Position numbers and translations under genes: made by a program
Shown: one piece after another, positions 53,238 to 61,627 of the stretch
Numbering within the stretch: the first letter of the stretch is position 1
Layout: each line of letters starts with the position of its first letter
The notes under the pieces: generated by a model
What the model saw: only the letters and a program-made list of their open reading frames with translations
Told to the model about the DNA's origin: nothing
Database searches by the model: none
Source of the DNA: Chitinophaga ginsengisegetis
GTDB lineage: Bacteria; Bacteroidota; Bacteroidia; Chitinophagales; Chitinophagaceae
Direction of reading: 5' to 3'
DNA: 64,000 bases
Assembly: GCF_900168065.1 (NCBI RefSeq)
Contig: NZ_FUZZ01000001.1
Span: forward strand, 3,220,623 to 3,284,622

Positions 53238-53245
53238 TACTTTTG
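53238..53245 (+). promoter_or_regulatory. Bacteroidota -7 element upstream of the unknown secreted protein
   Basis: TACTTTTG matches TAnnTTTG and lies 26 bases before a 24-codon frame and 132 bases before the gene at 53377. Confidence 0.4.
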
Positions 53246-53270
53246 TATAATACTTTATTGCCCTTTAATT

Positions 53271-53345
53271 ATGACAGATAAAGAATTTTTAAAGTCTATA
53301 TACAATATTTCCATTCTATTGAGAGAATCAATTAACGAAGCTTAA
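53271..53345 (+). CDS. Possible 24-residue leader peptide
   Basis: This short frame (MTDKEFLKSIYNISILLRES followed by INEA) lies 26 bases after a -7 promoter element and 31 bases before the next gene. It may be a leader peptide, a remnant or a chance frame. Confidence 0.25.
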   Translation: MTDKEFLKSIYNISILLRESINEA

Positions 53346-53376
53346 ATTAAAAGCCCTCTTTTCAAAAGACAGATAT

Positions 53377-54126
53377 ATGAAGTACCTGCTCATTTTACTG
53401 TTGCTTATGGTAACGCAGCGCATATTTGCCCAAAGCATTTGTGCTGTTGATGATTTTTCAAGGGGTTACGATGATAAAATTTTTATTGGCGATACTTCCC
53501 AGCCAACTGGAGATACCTTGCTGCTAGCCAATGATGGCGATTCGCTGGTAATGAGTAAAGAAGATTGGGATAACATTACCAAATACTATCCCGAACTCCT
53601 ACACCAGGATTTTCCGGAAAGTCCTGGTCTGTTATATGCGGCTCATAGCAGACAGTCGATTTATTTTGACAGTGAAGCGGGTAAGGATTGGTATTACCAG
53701 GTGTATGGCTTCTTTTTAAAGCGGCAAAATGGCGCCGCTAAATATGCCGTTACAAGAAAAAAACTAGATAACCTGTTTCGATTCCTTAATACGCTTTATG
53801 GGCGGTTGCATTGCCCCTTTGGTACTTACTATGGCCATAGGGAAGAACGGATATCGGGCTATGTAGAATATAGCGTATACCTATACACTTTGTATGAAAG
53901 CAATAGTACAATACAGGGTAATATTGCAGCGCAGAAAAAACTTTATATCGCCATGTTGCGGCAAGTGATTGCTGATGAGATGGAGGTAGACAACGATGCT
54001 GTAGATTGTGCCATGGGCCGTAAAAAGGAACTGCTGGCTTTGGTAACTCAAATTGACCGGCTAATTACGGATAAATTTTACCTGAGGCAGGCACAGTCTT
54101 TTCAGTATGCTACTTATAATTATTGA
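53377..54126 (+). CDS. Secreted protein of unknown function
   Basis: The product has 249 residues. A signal peptide (KYLLILLLLMVTQRIFAQ) precedes a soluble domain with an acidic start (AVDDFSRGYDDKIFIGDTSQ) and many tyrosines. A central segment FLNTLYGRLHCPFGTYYGHR is rich in aromatic residues. The second half is mainly helical (EYSVYLYTLYESNSTIQGNI, KKLYIAMLRQVIADEMEVDN). I do not recognise a family. It has fewer GC-rich codons than its neighbours by eye. It is convergent with the DUF3817 gene. Confidence 0.65.
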   Translation: MKYLLILLLLMVTQRIFAQSICAVDDFSRGYDDKIFIGDTSQPTGDTLLLANDGDSLVMSKEDWDNITKYYPELLHQDFPESPGLLYAAHSRQSIYFDSEAGKDWYYQVYGFFLKRQNGAAKYAVTRKKLDNLFRFLNTLYGRLHCPFGTYYGHREERISGYVEYSVYLYTLYESNSTIQGNIAAQKKLYIAMLRQVIADEMEVDNDAVDCAMGRKKELLALVTQIDRLITDKFYLRQAQSFQYATYNY

Positions 54127-54168
54127 TTTTACCAATCCATCGTAACAACAGGACATCTTATCTAAACT

Positions 54169-54477
54169 TCACGCCATCATCCGCGACAAAATAACCCTGT
54201 CCACATAAAACGTTCCGAAAGGAATAATACACGCCAGTAAAACCTTCCAGGTAGTAGTGCTGAATTTCCACTTATAAGCAATTCCCACACTCAGTGTGTT
54301 CAATATAAAGAACAGAAACAATATCCCATGTACCGGTCCTATTGCCTTCACCAGGGAAGGATCATGATATACATACTTCAGCGGTACTGCGATACCTGTT
54401 AGTATCAGCAGGGAAATTCCTTCTAAAAAGGCGATCAGCCGCAATCTTCCGATTTTTGTATTAAAGAACTTCAGCAT
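54169..54477 (-). CDS. DUF3817 family membrane protein
   Basis: This 102-residue protein has three membrane helices. The start MLKFFNTKIGRLRLIAFLEG, the conserved PLKYVYHDPSLVKAIGPVHG near residue 30-50, and a TTTWKVLLACIIPFGTFYVD helix near 76 are the DUF3817 pattern. The longer frame starts 17 residues upstream inside the neighbouring gene; the ATG at 54477, 2 bases after that gene's stop, is preferred. It is the last gene of a three-gene minus-strand unit that begins with an AraC regulator. Function unknown. Confidence 0.85.
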   Translation of the reverse strand: MLKFFNTKIGRLRLIAFLEGISLLILTGIAVPLKYVYHDPSLVKAIGPVHGILFLFFILNTLSVGIAYKWKFSTTTWKVLLACIIPFGTFYVDRVILSRMMA

Positions 54478-54479
54478 AG

Positions 54480-54944
54480 TTAAAATGATCTTATATATGG
54501 CCCGTTCGCCAGTGGAGAGAACGGCCACGGTATTGCAATGAAAATAATAATAAGCGCGAGGGAAAACCAGATGGTCATAGTACGGAACTTTACCGTAGCA
54601 GTATCCTGCCGTTTGGCCACGGATGAACCGATGGTTATAAACACAATGGCAATCGTCATCAATACAATATGTATCAATCCGAAAAACAGGAAATCAAACT
54701 GCCGGATGGCTTCATGGAAATGAGATCTGAAATAAGCCACCACCGGGCTTTTAAAGTATAGCACATAACCAATTGCCAACTGGATATGTGCGATAGTGGC
54801 GGTGCTATGTCTTACCAAATCATCCCGCCGTGTAAATATATTCTTGTGGCGCCATCCGCGTATACCACGGTAAACAGCGTATAAGAGACTTATCACCACC
54901 GCCCAGCGGAATAGTGAATGTGCGAATAACAAAAAGAAATACAT
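54480..54944 (-). CDS. Four-helix membrane protein of unknown function
   Basis: The product has 154 residues with four hydrophobic helices. A conserved-looking histidine pattern is present: FAHSLFRWAVVISLLYAVYR at the N-terminus, RHSTATIAHIQLAIGYVLYF in the second helix, and FGLIHIVLMTIAIVFITIG in the third. The histidines within helices could bind haem, as in cytochrome b561-like proteins, but this is not certain. It is 2 bases before the DUF3817 start and 54 bases after the AraC gene. Confidence 0.72.
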   Translation of the reverse strand: MYFFLLFAHSLFRWAVVISLLYAVYRGIRGWRHKNIFTRRDDLVRHSTATIAHIQLAIGYVLYFKSPVVAYFRSHFHEAIRQFDFLFFGLIHIVLMTIAIVFITIGSSVAKRQDTATVKFRTMTIWFSLALIIIFIAIPWPFSPLANGPYIRSF

Positions 54945-54998
54945 GCCCGCAAAGCTCTGATTAAAAGCATTGGGCTGTTAGGACGAATAAGGGGAGTT

Positions 54999-55916
54999 TT
55001 AGGATAATTCAATCTTCCTGCGGAAGTCGGTAGGCGTAATGCCTTCATACTTTTTGAAGAGCCGGGTGAAGTACGACTGATCCTCAAAACCCACTTCCTG
55101 CGCCACTTCGCTGATGGTGAGATCACTTTGGCTCAGCAGTACTTTTGCTTCCAGCACGATGGCCTCATCGATCCACCGCGCAGGTGATTTAGCGGTAACG
55201 GCTTTCACCGATTTGTTTAAATGATTCGGTGAAATATTCAGCAGGGCAGCATAGTCCGTTACCAGGTGCCGCGTCCGGATATTGGTAAATACCAGTTCCT
55301 TAAAACGGTTGGTGATATTGATGGCGGCGGTTTGATGATTATCCGTCAGTGGTTTGTAAAGCTGCTTCACCTCAAACAGCAATGTAGTCAGGTATGGCTG
55401 GATAATTTCAGGATTACGCAGCCCGTTCCGGCTGTAATCAAACAACAGGCGTTTGAAAAGATGCACCACAAATCCGGCGGTTTGCTTATCGAGACTCACC
55501 ATCGGATTACCCCATACCCTTAAAAATTCAAATGCTTTCAGTGGCTCTTGTGTATTGTATTTCCCGGTGAGGATATCGGTATGAAAATTACACAGATAGC
55601 CCTTGTTCACTTCGCCGCTTTTAAAGGAAAAAACCTGACCCGCCGGCACAAACAACATTTCATTTTTGTGGATCGTATATAATTCACTGCCAATTTTCAT
55701 ACTGGCTTCTCCACTGGTAATAAACAAACAACTATGGTTGGTTGACCGGGAAGCGGGTACAGACTGCGTTACCAGCCGGTACATATCTTCCACTTTCACA
55801 ATAAAAAACTTATCAAAATCAGGTCTTAATATGCTGTCAAGCTCCTTCCTGGGTTGCATAAACCTGGCAGTAAATGAATCCGGACCATATACCTTTATTC
55901 CTTTTTTCACCGGCAT
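54999..55916 (-). CDS. AraC family transcriptional regulator
   Basis: The product has 305 residues. The N-terminal cupin-like sensor (about 1-170; ITSGEASMKIGSELYTIHKN) is followed by two helix-turn-helix motifs: VTDYAALLNISPNHLNKSVK near 228 and LTISEVAQEVGFEDQSYFTR near 275, with the last segment LFKKYEGITPTDFRRKIELS. The longest frame starts with TTG two codons upstream; the ATG at 55916 is preferred. It is the first gene of a unit with two membrane-protein genes and may regulate them in response to a small molecule. Confidence 0.92.
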   Translation of the reverse strand: MPVKKGIKVYGPDSFTARFMQPRKELDSILRPDFDKFFIVKVEDMYRLVTQSVPASRSTNHSCLFITSGEASMKIGSELYTIHKNEMLFVPAGQVFSFKSGEVNKGYLCNFHTDILTGKYNTQEPLKAFEFLRVWGNPMVSLDKQTAGFVVHLFKRLLFDYSRNGLRNPEIIQPYLTTLLFEVKQLYKPLTDNHQTAAINITNRFKELVFTNIRTRHLVTDYAALLNISPNHLNKSVKAVTAKSPARWIDEAIVLEAKVLLSQSDLTISEVAQEVGFEDQSYFTRLFKKYEGITPTDFRRKIELS

Positions 55917-55965
55917 GATCAATTTTCTTTTACCTTGAAAGATAGTGCTTCCGGAGCAGAAGACA

Positions 55966-56517
55966 TTATGCCGGCCGGGTGAGTGAGTAACACAAAAGCC
56001 CCGTCAGGTCTTCTTCCTTTTCCAGTTTTTCTCTCAATGCCTGATCTGTTTTAAAGTGATTGCGTTCCAGGAGTTTGATGGATTTTTCATTCCCGGCAGC
56101 GAGGAAGGCCGTAATTTTCTGAAGATGTAATTGTTCAAATCCAAACTTTATTACTACCGGAATCACTTCCTGCATAATGCCTTTTCCAAAGAAAGCCGAC
56201 TGCAGTTCATAACCTATTTCAGCCTGCTCCAGCTCAGGTTCCATATTCCAGTAGCAGATAGTGCCAACGAGGTGATCACTTTCTTTGGTAGTAATTATCC
56301 AATACAGTGATTGGTTGGCGGCAATGTTGGCCTGGATCTTTTCAATAAACTGCCGGGCCTCTGCAACTGTAGTGGTAGCAGACCGGTTCAGGAACTGGTT
56401 CACACGCGGATCCGACCGCAGAATGGAAAGGGCTTCGTCATCATACAATGCAGGAGCCCTCAGGATAAACCGCTCGGAAACAAGCGTCGGAAAAGGGTTA
56501 AAATTAAGTACTGGCAT
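55966..56517 (-). CDS. GNAT family N-acetyltransferase (RimJ/RimL-like)
   Basis: This 183-residue protein is of the RimJ/RimL ribosomal-protein-type GNAT group. Signature pieces are PTLVSERFILRAPALYDDEA near residue 8, VGTICYWNMEPELEQAEIGY near 85, and the FFGKGIMQEVIPVVIKFGFE acetyl-CoA region near 112-130, followed by AAGNEKSIKLLERNHF. Substrate unknown. It is upstream of the AraC gene on the same strand with a 49-base gap. The next 214 bases contain no gene. Confidence 0.88.
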   Translation of the reverse strand: MPVLNFNPFPTLVSERFILRAPALYDDEALSILRSDPRVNQFLNRSATTTVAEARQFIEKIQANIAANQSLYWIITTKESDHLVGTICYWNMEPELEQAEIGYELQSAFFGKGIMQEVIPVVIKFGFEQLHLQKITAFLAAGNEKSIKLLERNHFKTDQALREKLEKEEDLTGLLCYSLTRPA

Positions 56518-56731
56518 ACGCGTAAATTAATCATTATTCAGTTGTCCGATCTCATGCGGGAAAAACACTAAAGGGGCGGTGGGATTGTTCACCGGGAACC
56601 GAGGATAAAATAATAAACCGGTGAAAGAAACACGGATGAAACGGCCATCCGGCGAACAGGTACAACCCGCATGCAACAGGTGTTCATGCAGGTTGTTACT
56701 TTTTCTTAAAAAGATGTATAACGGGGTAGTG

Positions 56732-57121
56732 CTATGCAGGCCACGGATTCTGGTAGGTGGAATTATTTAATTTCACCTCCCTCGATGACAAAGTCAGCTG
56801 TATTTGCAGGGGTTGCTCATTGGCGGAATTAAACGTCTCTTCGTATTCTACACAATAGGCGTCTGTAAACTTCAGCTCTTTGAGCCTCGACATGGAATCC
56901 CGCCGGAAAAAGGTAATACTGCCGTTTTTCGTCTGGGTGTTGGAAATCATCCAGTCAAACAAACTGGTTTCACCGGCAGACTCAATCAGCAGGTTAATAG
57001 TGCCTCCTTTGGGGCGGGCGGCAGGTTTCCCGTTATGATCTGTATTTTGGGTAAATGAAAACCTGCATTCCAGGATGTTCATTTCCTCCCCGTCGATGTT
57101 GAGAACAGCTTTAAAAGACAT
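56732..57121 (-). CDS. tssD: Type VI secretion system tube protein TssD (Hcp)
   Basis: The product has 129 residues from the ATG at 57121. It is the Bacteroidota (T6SSiii) type Hcp. The opening SFKAVLNIDGEEMNILECRF, the middle ARPKGGTINLLIESAGETSL, then DWMISNTQTKNGSITFFRRD and DAYCVEYEETFNSANEQPLQ, and an end NSTYQNPWPA follow the family order. It should form hexameric rings of the injected tube. No sheath (TssB/C), spike (VgrG) or baseplate gene is near. It is therefore an orphan here. The longest frame starts 12 residues upstream and is rejected. Confidence 0.88.
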   Translation of the reverse strand: MSFKAVLNIDGEEMNILECRFSFTQNTDHNGKPAARPKGGTINLLIESAGETSLFDWMISNTQTKNGSITFFRRDSMSRLKELKFTDAYCVEYEETFNSANEQPLQIQLTLSSREVKLNNSTYQNPWPA

Positions 57122-57301
57122 AATTAATCTGGTTAACAGGTCCGTTGCAAGGCACAACAGACAGGCACAAAAATATGGTATACAGAATGAAAATACACAT
57201 TTCTGTTTACATGCCGAAAAATTGAGGGTTATTTTTGAGGAAAGCCGCCGGATATTGCAGGGACGGGCCTTTCAGCCAGCCTTTGATATACTGTTTAATA
57301 T

Positions 57302-57994
57302 CTATATAAGATCAAATGCCTGGGCAAAACTGGTCAGGTCGTAGCTGGACTGTGCCCCGATCTTTGCTTTGATATTCCGGCGGTGCGTAACGGCAGTCTT
57401 TTCCGAGATCCCTGCTTCCTCGGCAATTTCAATAGCGCTGAGGCCCAGGGCCAGCAGCCGCAGGATTTCCTTTTCCCTTTTAGTAAGGGAAGCAAAAATA
57501 TGCTGGTTGCGGCGCAGGAAGTTATTCTCTTCCAGCAGGCGGTTCACCTTACTGGTAACGTGGTGCAATGGATCAATGGGAATGACGCAGGTAATTACAT
57601 GCGTAGGAACTCCTTCGGCATCCCGCATAAATACCCGTGTAGAACCCAGATGCCAGGTCCAGTCCCGCGAAGCCGTAGTGCGTACCTGCTGGAAAAAGGT
57701 AACCGTTATGTTGGCTGCTGCCGGCGCATCCAGCATATTGATGATCTTTGGAAGATAATCTGCTACATCGTGTGGGTTAAAGAAGGTGTCGTAATACCTT
57801 GCGCCCATTTCCTGCAAGGCCTCCAGCGTAATATCCAGTTCCCGGCAGCCCCGCGGCGACATATACTCCACGTAGCTCTTTACCACATTCATTACTATTA
57901 CCACTACGGGAAGCTCCTGATCAATGGCCTTTAAAGCGTTCAGCTTCTCTTCCAGCCCTGATCCGTCATTATTAAATGCAGCGTGCTCAATCAT
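57302..57994 (-). CDS. LuxR family transcriptional regulator with PAS-like N-terminus
   Basis: This 230-residue protein ends in a LuxR helix-turn-helix, LTKREKEILRLLALGLSAIE near residue 165-185 and IAEEAGISEKTAVTHRRNIK near 185-205. The N-terminal 150 residues look like a PAS-type sensor (ELPVVVIVMNVVKSYVEYMS, TRVFMRDAEGVPTHVITCVI), without a receiver aspartate pattern. The target genes are unknown. It lies upstream of tssD on the same strand (180-base gap) and may or may not control it. Many Chitinophagaceae proteins share this arrangement. Confidence 0.88.
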   Translation of the reverse strand: MIEHAAFNNDGSGLEEKLNALKAIDQELPVVVIVMNVVKSYVEYMSPRGCRELDITLEALQEMGARYYDTFFNPHDVADYLPKIINMLDAPAAANITVTFFQQVRTTASRDWTWHLGSTRVFMRDAEGVPTHVITCVIPIDPLHHVTSKVNRLLEENNFLRRNQHIFASLTKREKEILRLLALGLSAIEIAEEAGISEKTAVTHRRNIKAKIGAQSSYDLTSFAQAFDLI

Positions 57995-58089
57995 GTACGT
58001 GATATAAAATCGTGTATAGGAATCCTCTGTGATGTTGGTTGACTACTTACTTTAGTGCTCTTTCTGGTAGCAAATGTAGTAAAAATAAG

Positions 58090-58125
58090 AAAGGGTCCCA
58101 TCACAAAGAAGAGACCCTTTTTTGG
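58090..58125. promoter_or_regulatory. Terminator-like hairpin in a divergent gap
   Basis: The 8-bp stem aaagggtc / gacccttt (58090-58097, 58113-58120) is followed by ttttt on the plus strand. It lies between the divergent LuxR and Crp genes, where no transcript should end. It may be an attenuator in the leader of the Crp gene. Confidence 0.4.
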
Positions 58126-58276
58126 GGATAGAAAATACGGTGATTGACTAAATCAGGTGGATGACTTTATATATAATAAGGTAAAATCAGATTATTTTCA
58201 CAAAGATATGTTAAAGCTAAAGGGAAACAAATACCTACATGTGAGTATTTTTGAAAAAATAAATGACCTTCCTGTC

Positions 58277-58855
58277 ATGAAATCCAGCCCGGAACATTTC
58301 CTTGAAAGCCTCTCGTACATTGCTCCCCTTAGCCATGAAGCAATGGAATTATTTGCCGCGCATACCACTTTACAAATGGTAAAAAAGGGTGACTACCTGT
58401 TGCGCGAAGGACAACGCTGCCAATACATATGGTTCATTGAAACCGGCGCCTGCAGAGCCTTTCAGCATCACAACGAAAAGGAGATCAACACCGGTTTCTA
58501 CTTTGAAAATACATTCCTCACTAACCTGAACAGCCTGCGAAACAACGTTCCGGCCGATTACAATATACAAACTATAGAAGCCGGTACCTTATGGCAATGG
58601 CATAAAGACGATCTGTTTTCACTCTATCAGCAATCCCCCGAAATCACCGCCTTTGGCCGCCAGTGGCTGGAACATCTGTTCATTGAACAGGAAAAACACA
58701 ATCACTGGCTTAAAAGAAACAGCCCGGAAGAAAGGTACCAGTCAATACTAAACAACCAACCCGAACTCCTGCAACGTGTATCTCTTACACAACTCAGCTC
58801 TTACCTGGGCATCTCCCGCGAAACCCTCAGCCGCATCCGCCGCCGCTTACCCTGA
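58277..58855 (+). CDS. Crp/Fnr family transcriptional regulator
   Basis: The product has 192 residues from the ATG at 58277. The N-terminal cyclic-nucleotide-type beta roll contains LQMVKKGDYLLREGQRCQYI near residue 36 and the EINTGFYFENTFLTNLNSLR segment. The C-terminal helix-turn-helix is VSLTQLSSYLGISRETLSRI near 168. No cysteines suitable for a 4Fe-4S cluster are seen, and a cAMP-binding site cannot be confirmed. The longer frame begins 40 residues upstream at GTG and is less typical; the start is uncertain. The next gene, an NTF2-like protein, is 71 bases downstream. Confidence 0.85.
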   Translation: MKSSPEHFLESLSYIAPLSHEAMELFAAHTTLQMVKKGDYLLREGQRCQYIWFIETGACRAFQHHNEKEINTGFYFENTFLTNLNSLRNNVPADYNIQTIEAGTLWQWHKDDLFSLYQQSPEITAFGRQWLEHLFIEQEKHNHWLKRNSPEERYQSILNNQPELLQRVSLTQLSSYLGISRETLSRIRRRLP

Positions 58856-58926
58856 ACTATTATGTGACGTTTGACACAATCGCTTTATAGCATGGCAGCT
58901 ACCTTTATCCGGTAAAACTAACGGTC

Positions 58927-59337
58927 ATGACTATACAAGAACAGAAAGATTTCATAACACACTACATTGCCACCACCTGGAACCTCGGTGATACCAGCCG
59001 TTTGGAGCAATTCCTGCATCCGGACTATGTGGATCATTCATTGCCGCCGGCACTACCCGCCAACGCCACCGGGCTAAAACAATGGATTGCATTAACGCAT
59101 GAATCCTTTCAACCCGAAACAATTATAGAAGACCAGGTAGCCGAACCTGGTAAGTGTATGATAAAAGTAACCATGCGCATGAAACACATCGGACTATGGC
59201 GGGGAATAAGCGCCACCGGCTTAACAGTAAGTATTCCCGGCTATCGTTGCTTTCGATTGCAGGATAACCGGATCATTGAACATTGGGCTTTAATAGACGG
59301 AAATACACTCGAAAAAAAACTTACCTCCCAACCTTAA
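58927..59337 (+). CDS. SnoaL/NTF2-like ester cyclase family protein
   Basis: This 136-residue protein has the cone-shaped alpha+beta fold of SnoaL-like proteins. The start TIQEQKDFITHYIATTWNLG, LEQFLHPDYVDHSLPPALPA near residue 28, and the C-terminal CFRLQDNRIIEHWALIDGNT are the usual marks (the conserved aspartate/histidine pair is in DYVDHS and EHWALID). Members are polyketide cyclases or proteins of unknown activity; no polyketide genes are near. It directly follows the Crp regulator and is probably under its control or in its operon. Confidence 0.86.
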   Translation: MTIQEQKDFITHYIATTWNLGDTSRLEQFLHPDYVDHSLPPALPANATGLKQWIALTHESFQPETIIEDQVAEPGKCMIKVTMRMKHIGLWRGISATGLTVSIPGYRCFRLQDNRIIEHWALIDGNTLEKKLTSQP

Positions 59338-59369
59338 ATACGCCGTAGGCCCATACCCGTTATAAACAT

Positions 59370-59418
59370 CCAATGATGATTTGTTGCTCCCCTTCCACAG
59401 GCAACAAATCATCATTGG
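59370..59418. repeat. 18-bp perfect inverted repeat
   Basis: The arms ccaatgatgatttgttgc (59370-59387) and gcaacaaatcatcattgg (59401-59418) pair fully over 18 bp, with a 13-base loop. It lies 33 bases after the SnoaL-like gene and could be its terminator, but no T-run follows. A protein-binding site or a remnant is also possible. Confidence 0.55.
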
Positions 59419-59973
59419 TAACCCGGTAATAAAACGTGAAGTGGAATAAAAAATGTAAGCGGTCCGTCTGTGAAAAGACATACAATGAAAAATCCAGGTG
59501 TTACGGCCGGCTATGTTCCCTTCCGGAGCCACTGTAAAATCAACTATCCGCGCATCCGGATCGTTGATTCCAACAGCCAGCTCCTTCCGGTAATATTCAT
59601 CTCCCCATTACAATATCACACCGGCTGTAACCCCTGGAAATAATTTTAAACAGTATCCCTTACAGATACTTTTCATCACAAAAAGGCTTGTGTTACACAA
59701 ATATGCCTCTTATTCAAACATATACTTAATACTTTTTTATCTTTTAATTATACTTTGATAGTCAAATTCATGATAAAATAAGTGTAACAATAACACCTAT
59801 ATAACCAGATCGCCCGGTAGTTAATACTATTGGTAAAAAAGTAAAAATTGTATTTTACGACTGATAACCTTACATTTATAATGCTTTTTTAGCACCCAGG
59901 TCATATAAATCAACAGTTAATACGTTACATTCCACTTCAGGGCTTCCGGTATGTTATAAAAACTATGCTCATT
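59419..59973. other. Intergenic region, no recognised gene
   Basis: The stretch to about 59640 is fairly GC-rich; its minus strand has an open frame that looks protein-like but has no good start. From 59640 on the sequence is AT-rich and leads to the AraC gene. No RNA gene or clear promoter is seen. Confidence 0.45.
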
Positions 59974-60858
59974 ATGAAGAGTAAATTATTAAGGGAAATC
60001 ACTCCTCTTACGCAAAGCGACTGCTTTACGTTGTTTGCCCGGGAGAAAAAAGTATTCGATTTCCCGTTGCATTACCACGATGAATTTGAGTTGAACTTTA
60101 TCCAATACGCCAGTGGTGCTAAACGGATCATCGGGGATCATATTGAAGAGATCGGCGACCTTGAACTGGTACTGGTTGGCCCCAACCTGCAACACGGCTG
60201 GTTTGCCAACAACCATGAAGGCGGCAACGTTAAAGAAATAACCATCCAGTTTCACCGGGACCTGTTTGACGATAAGTTCCTGCAGCGCAACCAGATGAAC
60301 TTTATCAAAAATATGTTTGAACGCTCCCTGCGGGGCATCCTCTTCTCTACCGAAACCACCCAGCAGATCATGCCCCGCCTCATCCGGCTGCCACAGCAAC
60401 AGGGCTTCGATTCCGTGCTGGAACTGATGTCTATTTTGCACGACCTGTCTATCAGCCGGAATATGCGCATCCTGTCGGATTCTACTTTTGGCAACACGGA
60501 AACCTTCTCCTACAACAGTCGCCGCGTAGAAAAGATCATGACCTATCTGAATGCCAACTTCGATAAAAGTATTTCACTGGGAGAAGCGGCCAGGCTTGCG
60601 GCCATGACGGAAGTGGCTTTCAGCCGCTTCTTTAAGGCCAAGATCGGCAAAACCTTTGTGGATACCCTCATAGAAATCAGGCTGGGACACGCCTCCCGGC
60701 TGCTGATAGAAACCACGCACACCGTGAATGAGATCGCTTATAAGTGCGGTTTTAATAATATCTCCAACTTCAACCGCATCTTCAAAAAGAAAAAAGATTG
60801 TACACCCAAGGAATTCAGGCTGGCCTATACTTCCTCCGGAACAAGAACTTTCGTGTAG
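59974..60858 (+). CDS. AraC family transcriptional regulator
   Basis: The product has 294 residues from the ATG at 59974. The N-terminal cupin sensor has FDFPLHYHDEFELNFIQYAS near residue 27, a typical ligand-binding motif HYHDEFEL, and LVLVGPNLQHGWFANN near 65. The two helix-turn-helix motifs are ISLGEAARLAAMTEVAFSRF near 203 and HTVNEIAYKCGFNNISNFNR near 250, with KKKKDCTPKEFRLAY closing. Such regulators with this cupin often respond to sugars. No target operon is visible. An ATG at 59965 is an alternative start. Confidence 0.92.
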   Translation: MKSKLLREITPLTQSDCFTLFAREKKVFDFPLHYHDEFELNFIQYASGAKRIIGDHIEEIGDLELVLVGPNLQHGWFANNHEGGNVKEITIQFHRDLFDDKFLQRNQMNFIKNMFERSLRGILFSTETTQQIMPRLIRLPQQQGFDSVLELMSILHDLSISRNMRILSDSTFGNTETFSYNSRRVEKIMTYLNANFDKSISLGEAARLAAMTEVAFSRFFKAKIGKTFVDTLIEIRLGHASRLLIETTHTVNEIAYKCGFNNISNFNRIFKKKKDCTPKEFRLAYTSSGTRTFV

Positions 60859-60986
60859 CGCTGTTAGCAGGTAAAATGTAACATTAACACATCTGGAATA
60901 TGGTGTTACCGGCTACAGCAGCTATTTACATGCCCTGTTTTGCATATATATAAGGGTTAAAATCTCTAAAAATGCCGGTAAATGCG

Positions 60987-60994
60987 TACCTTTG
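60987..60994 (+). promoter_or_regulatory. Bacteroidota -7 promoter element for the methyltransferase
   Basis: TACCTTTG matches TAnnTTTG. It lies 7 bases before the ATG at 61002 and inside the longest frame, which is therefore too long. The transcript would be almost leaderless. Confidence 0.45.
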
Positions 60995-61001
60995 CGCCTT
61001 C

Positions 61002-61601
61002 ATGCAGACTTCTACTTTATTAAAGCCGAATTGCTACGTAAATGATGCCGGGTTTGACTGGTTGTATCCTGAAAAAATACAGCAACTATCAAGACGGCAC
61101 TGGACGCCACTCAGTATTGCTAAAGCAGCAGCCCGTTTTCTCGCAAATGAACCCGGGAAGAAAATTCTGGACATCGGCAGCGGTGTCGGGAAATTTTGCC
61201 TGGTAGGCGCCCGTTTTTACCCGGAAACCAACTTTTACGGTATTGAACAACGGGAAGAACTCTATCAATATGCCCTCGAAGCAAAGGCTGCCACACAAAC
61301 CAGGAACGTGAGCTTTATTCACGGCAATTTTACGCAGGAAGATCTTTCTGCGTACGATGGCTTTTACTTCTATAATTCTTTCTTTGAAAACCTGGTAGAT
61401 CAGGATCAGATAGATAACAAGGTAGAATATTCAACAAGTTTATATAATTATTACAGCCGCTTTTTATTTAAAAAACTGGCAAGCAGTGCAAGCGGCACAA
61501 GACTCGTAACATACCACAGTCTTGAAGATGAAGTACCTCCCTGTTACCAGATGGTGGATGCTTCTACGGATTTAATGCTAAAAATGTGGATCAGAAGATA
61601 G
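61002..61601 (+). CDS. SAM-dependent methyltransferase, class I
   Basis: The product has 199 residues from the ATG at 61002. The Rossmann-like motif I is KKILDIGSGVGKFCLVGARF near residue 62-81, followed by an acidic strand end YGIEQREELYQYA near 90 and motif II-like NVSFIHGNFTQEDLSAYDGF near 112. The NSFFENLVDQ stretch is unusual. No substrate domain is recognisable. It is followed by a small gene of unknown function whose start is 26 bases after its stop. The longest frame runs back through the promoter and is rejected. Confidence 0.86.
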   Translation: MQTSTLLKPNCYVNDAGFDWLYPEKIQQLSRRHWTPLSIAKAAARFLANEPGKKILDIGSGVGKFCLVGARFYPETNFYGIEQREELYQYALEAKAATQTRNVSFIHGNFTQEDLSAYDGFYFYNSFFENLVDQDQIDNKVEYSTSLYNYYSRFLFKKLASSASGTRLVTYHSLEDEVPPCYQMVDASTDLMLKMWIRR

Positions 61602-61627
61602 GACTAAGTAATACAAAAATTAATACA

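Noticed and set aside
59337-59615. Minus-strand frame that reads like protein (YYRKELAVGINDPDARIV)
   Set aside because: No good start, a stop just upstream, and overlap with the 18-bp inverted repeat. It might be a gene remnant, but I cannot identify one.
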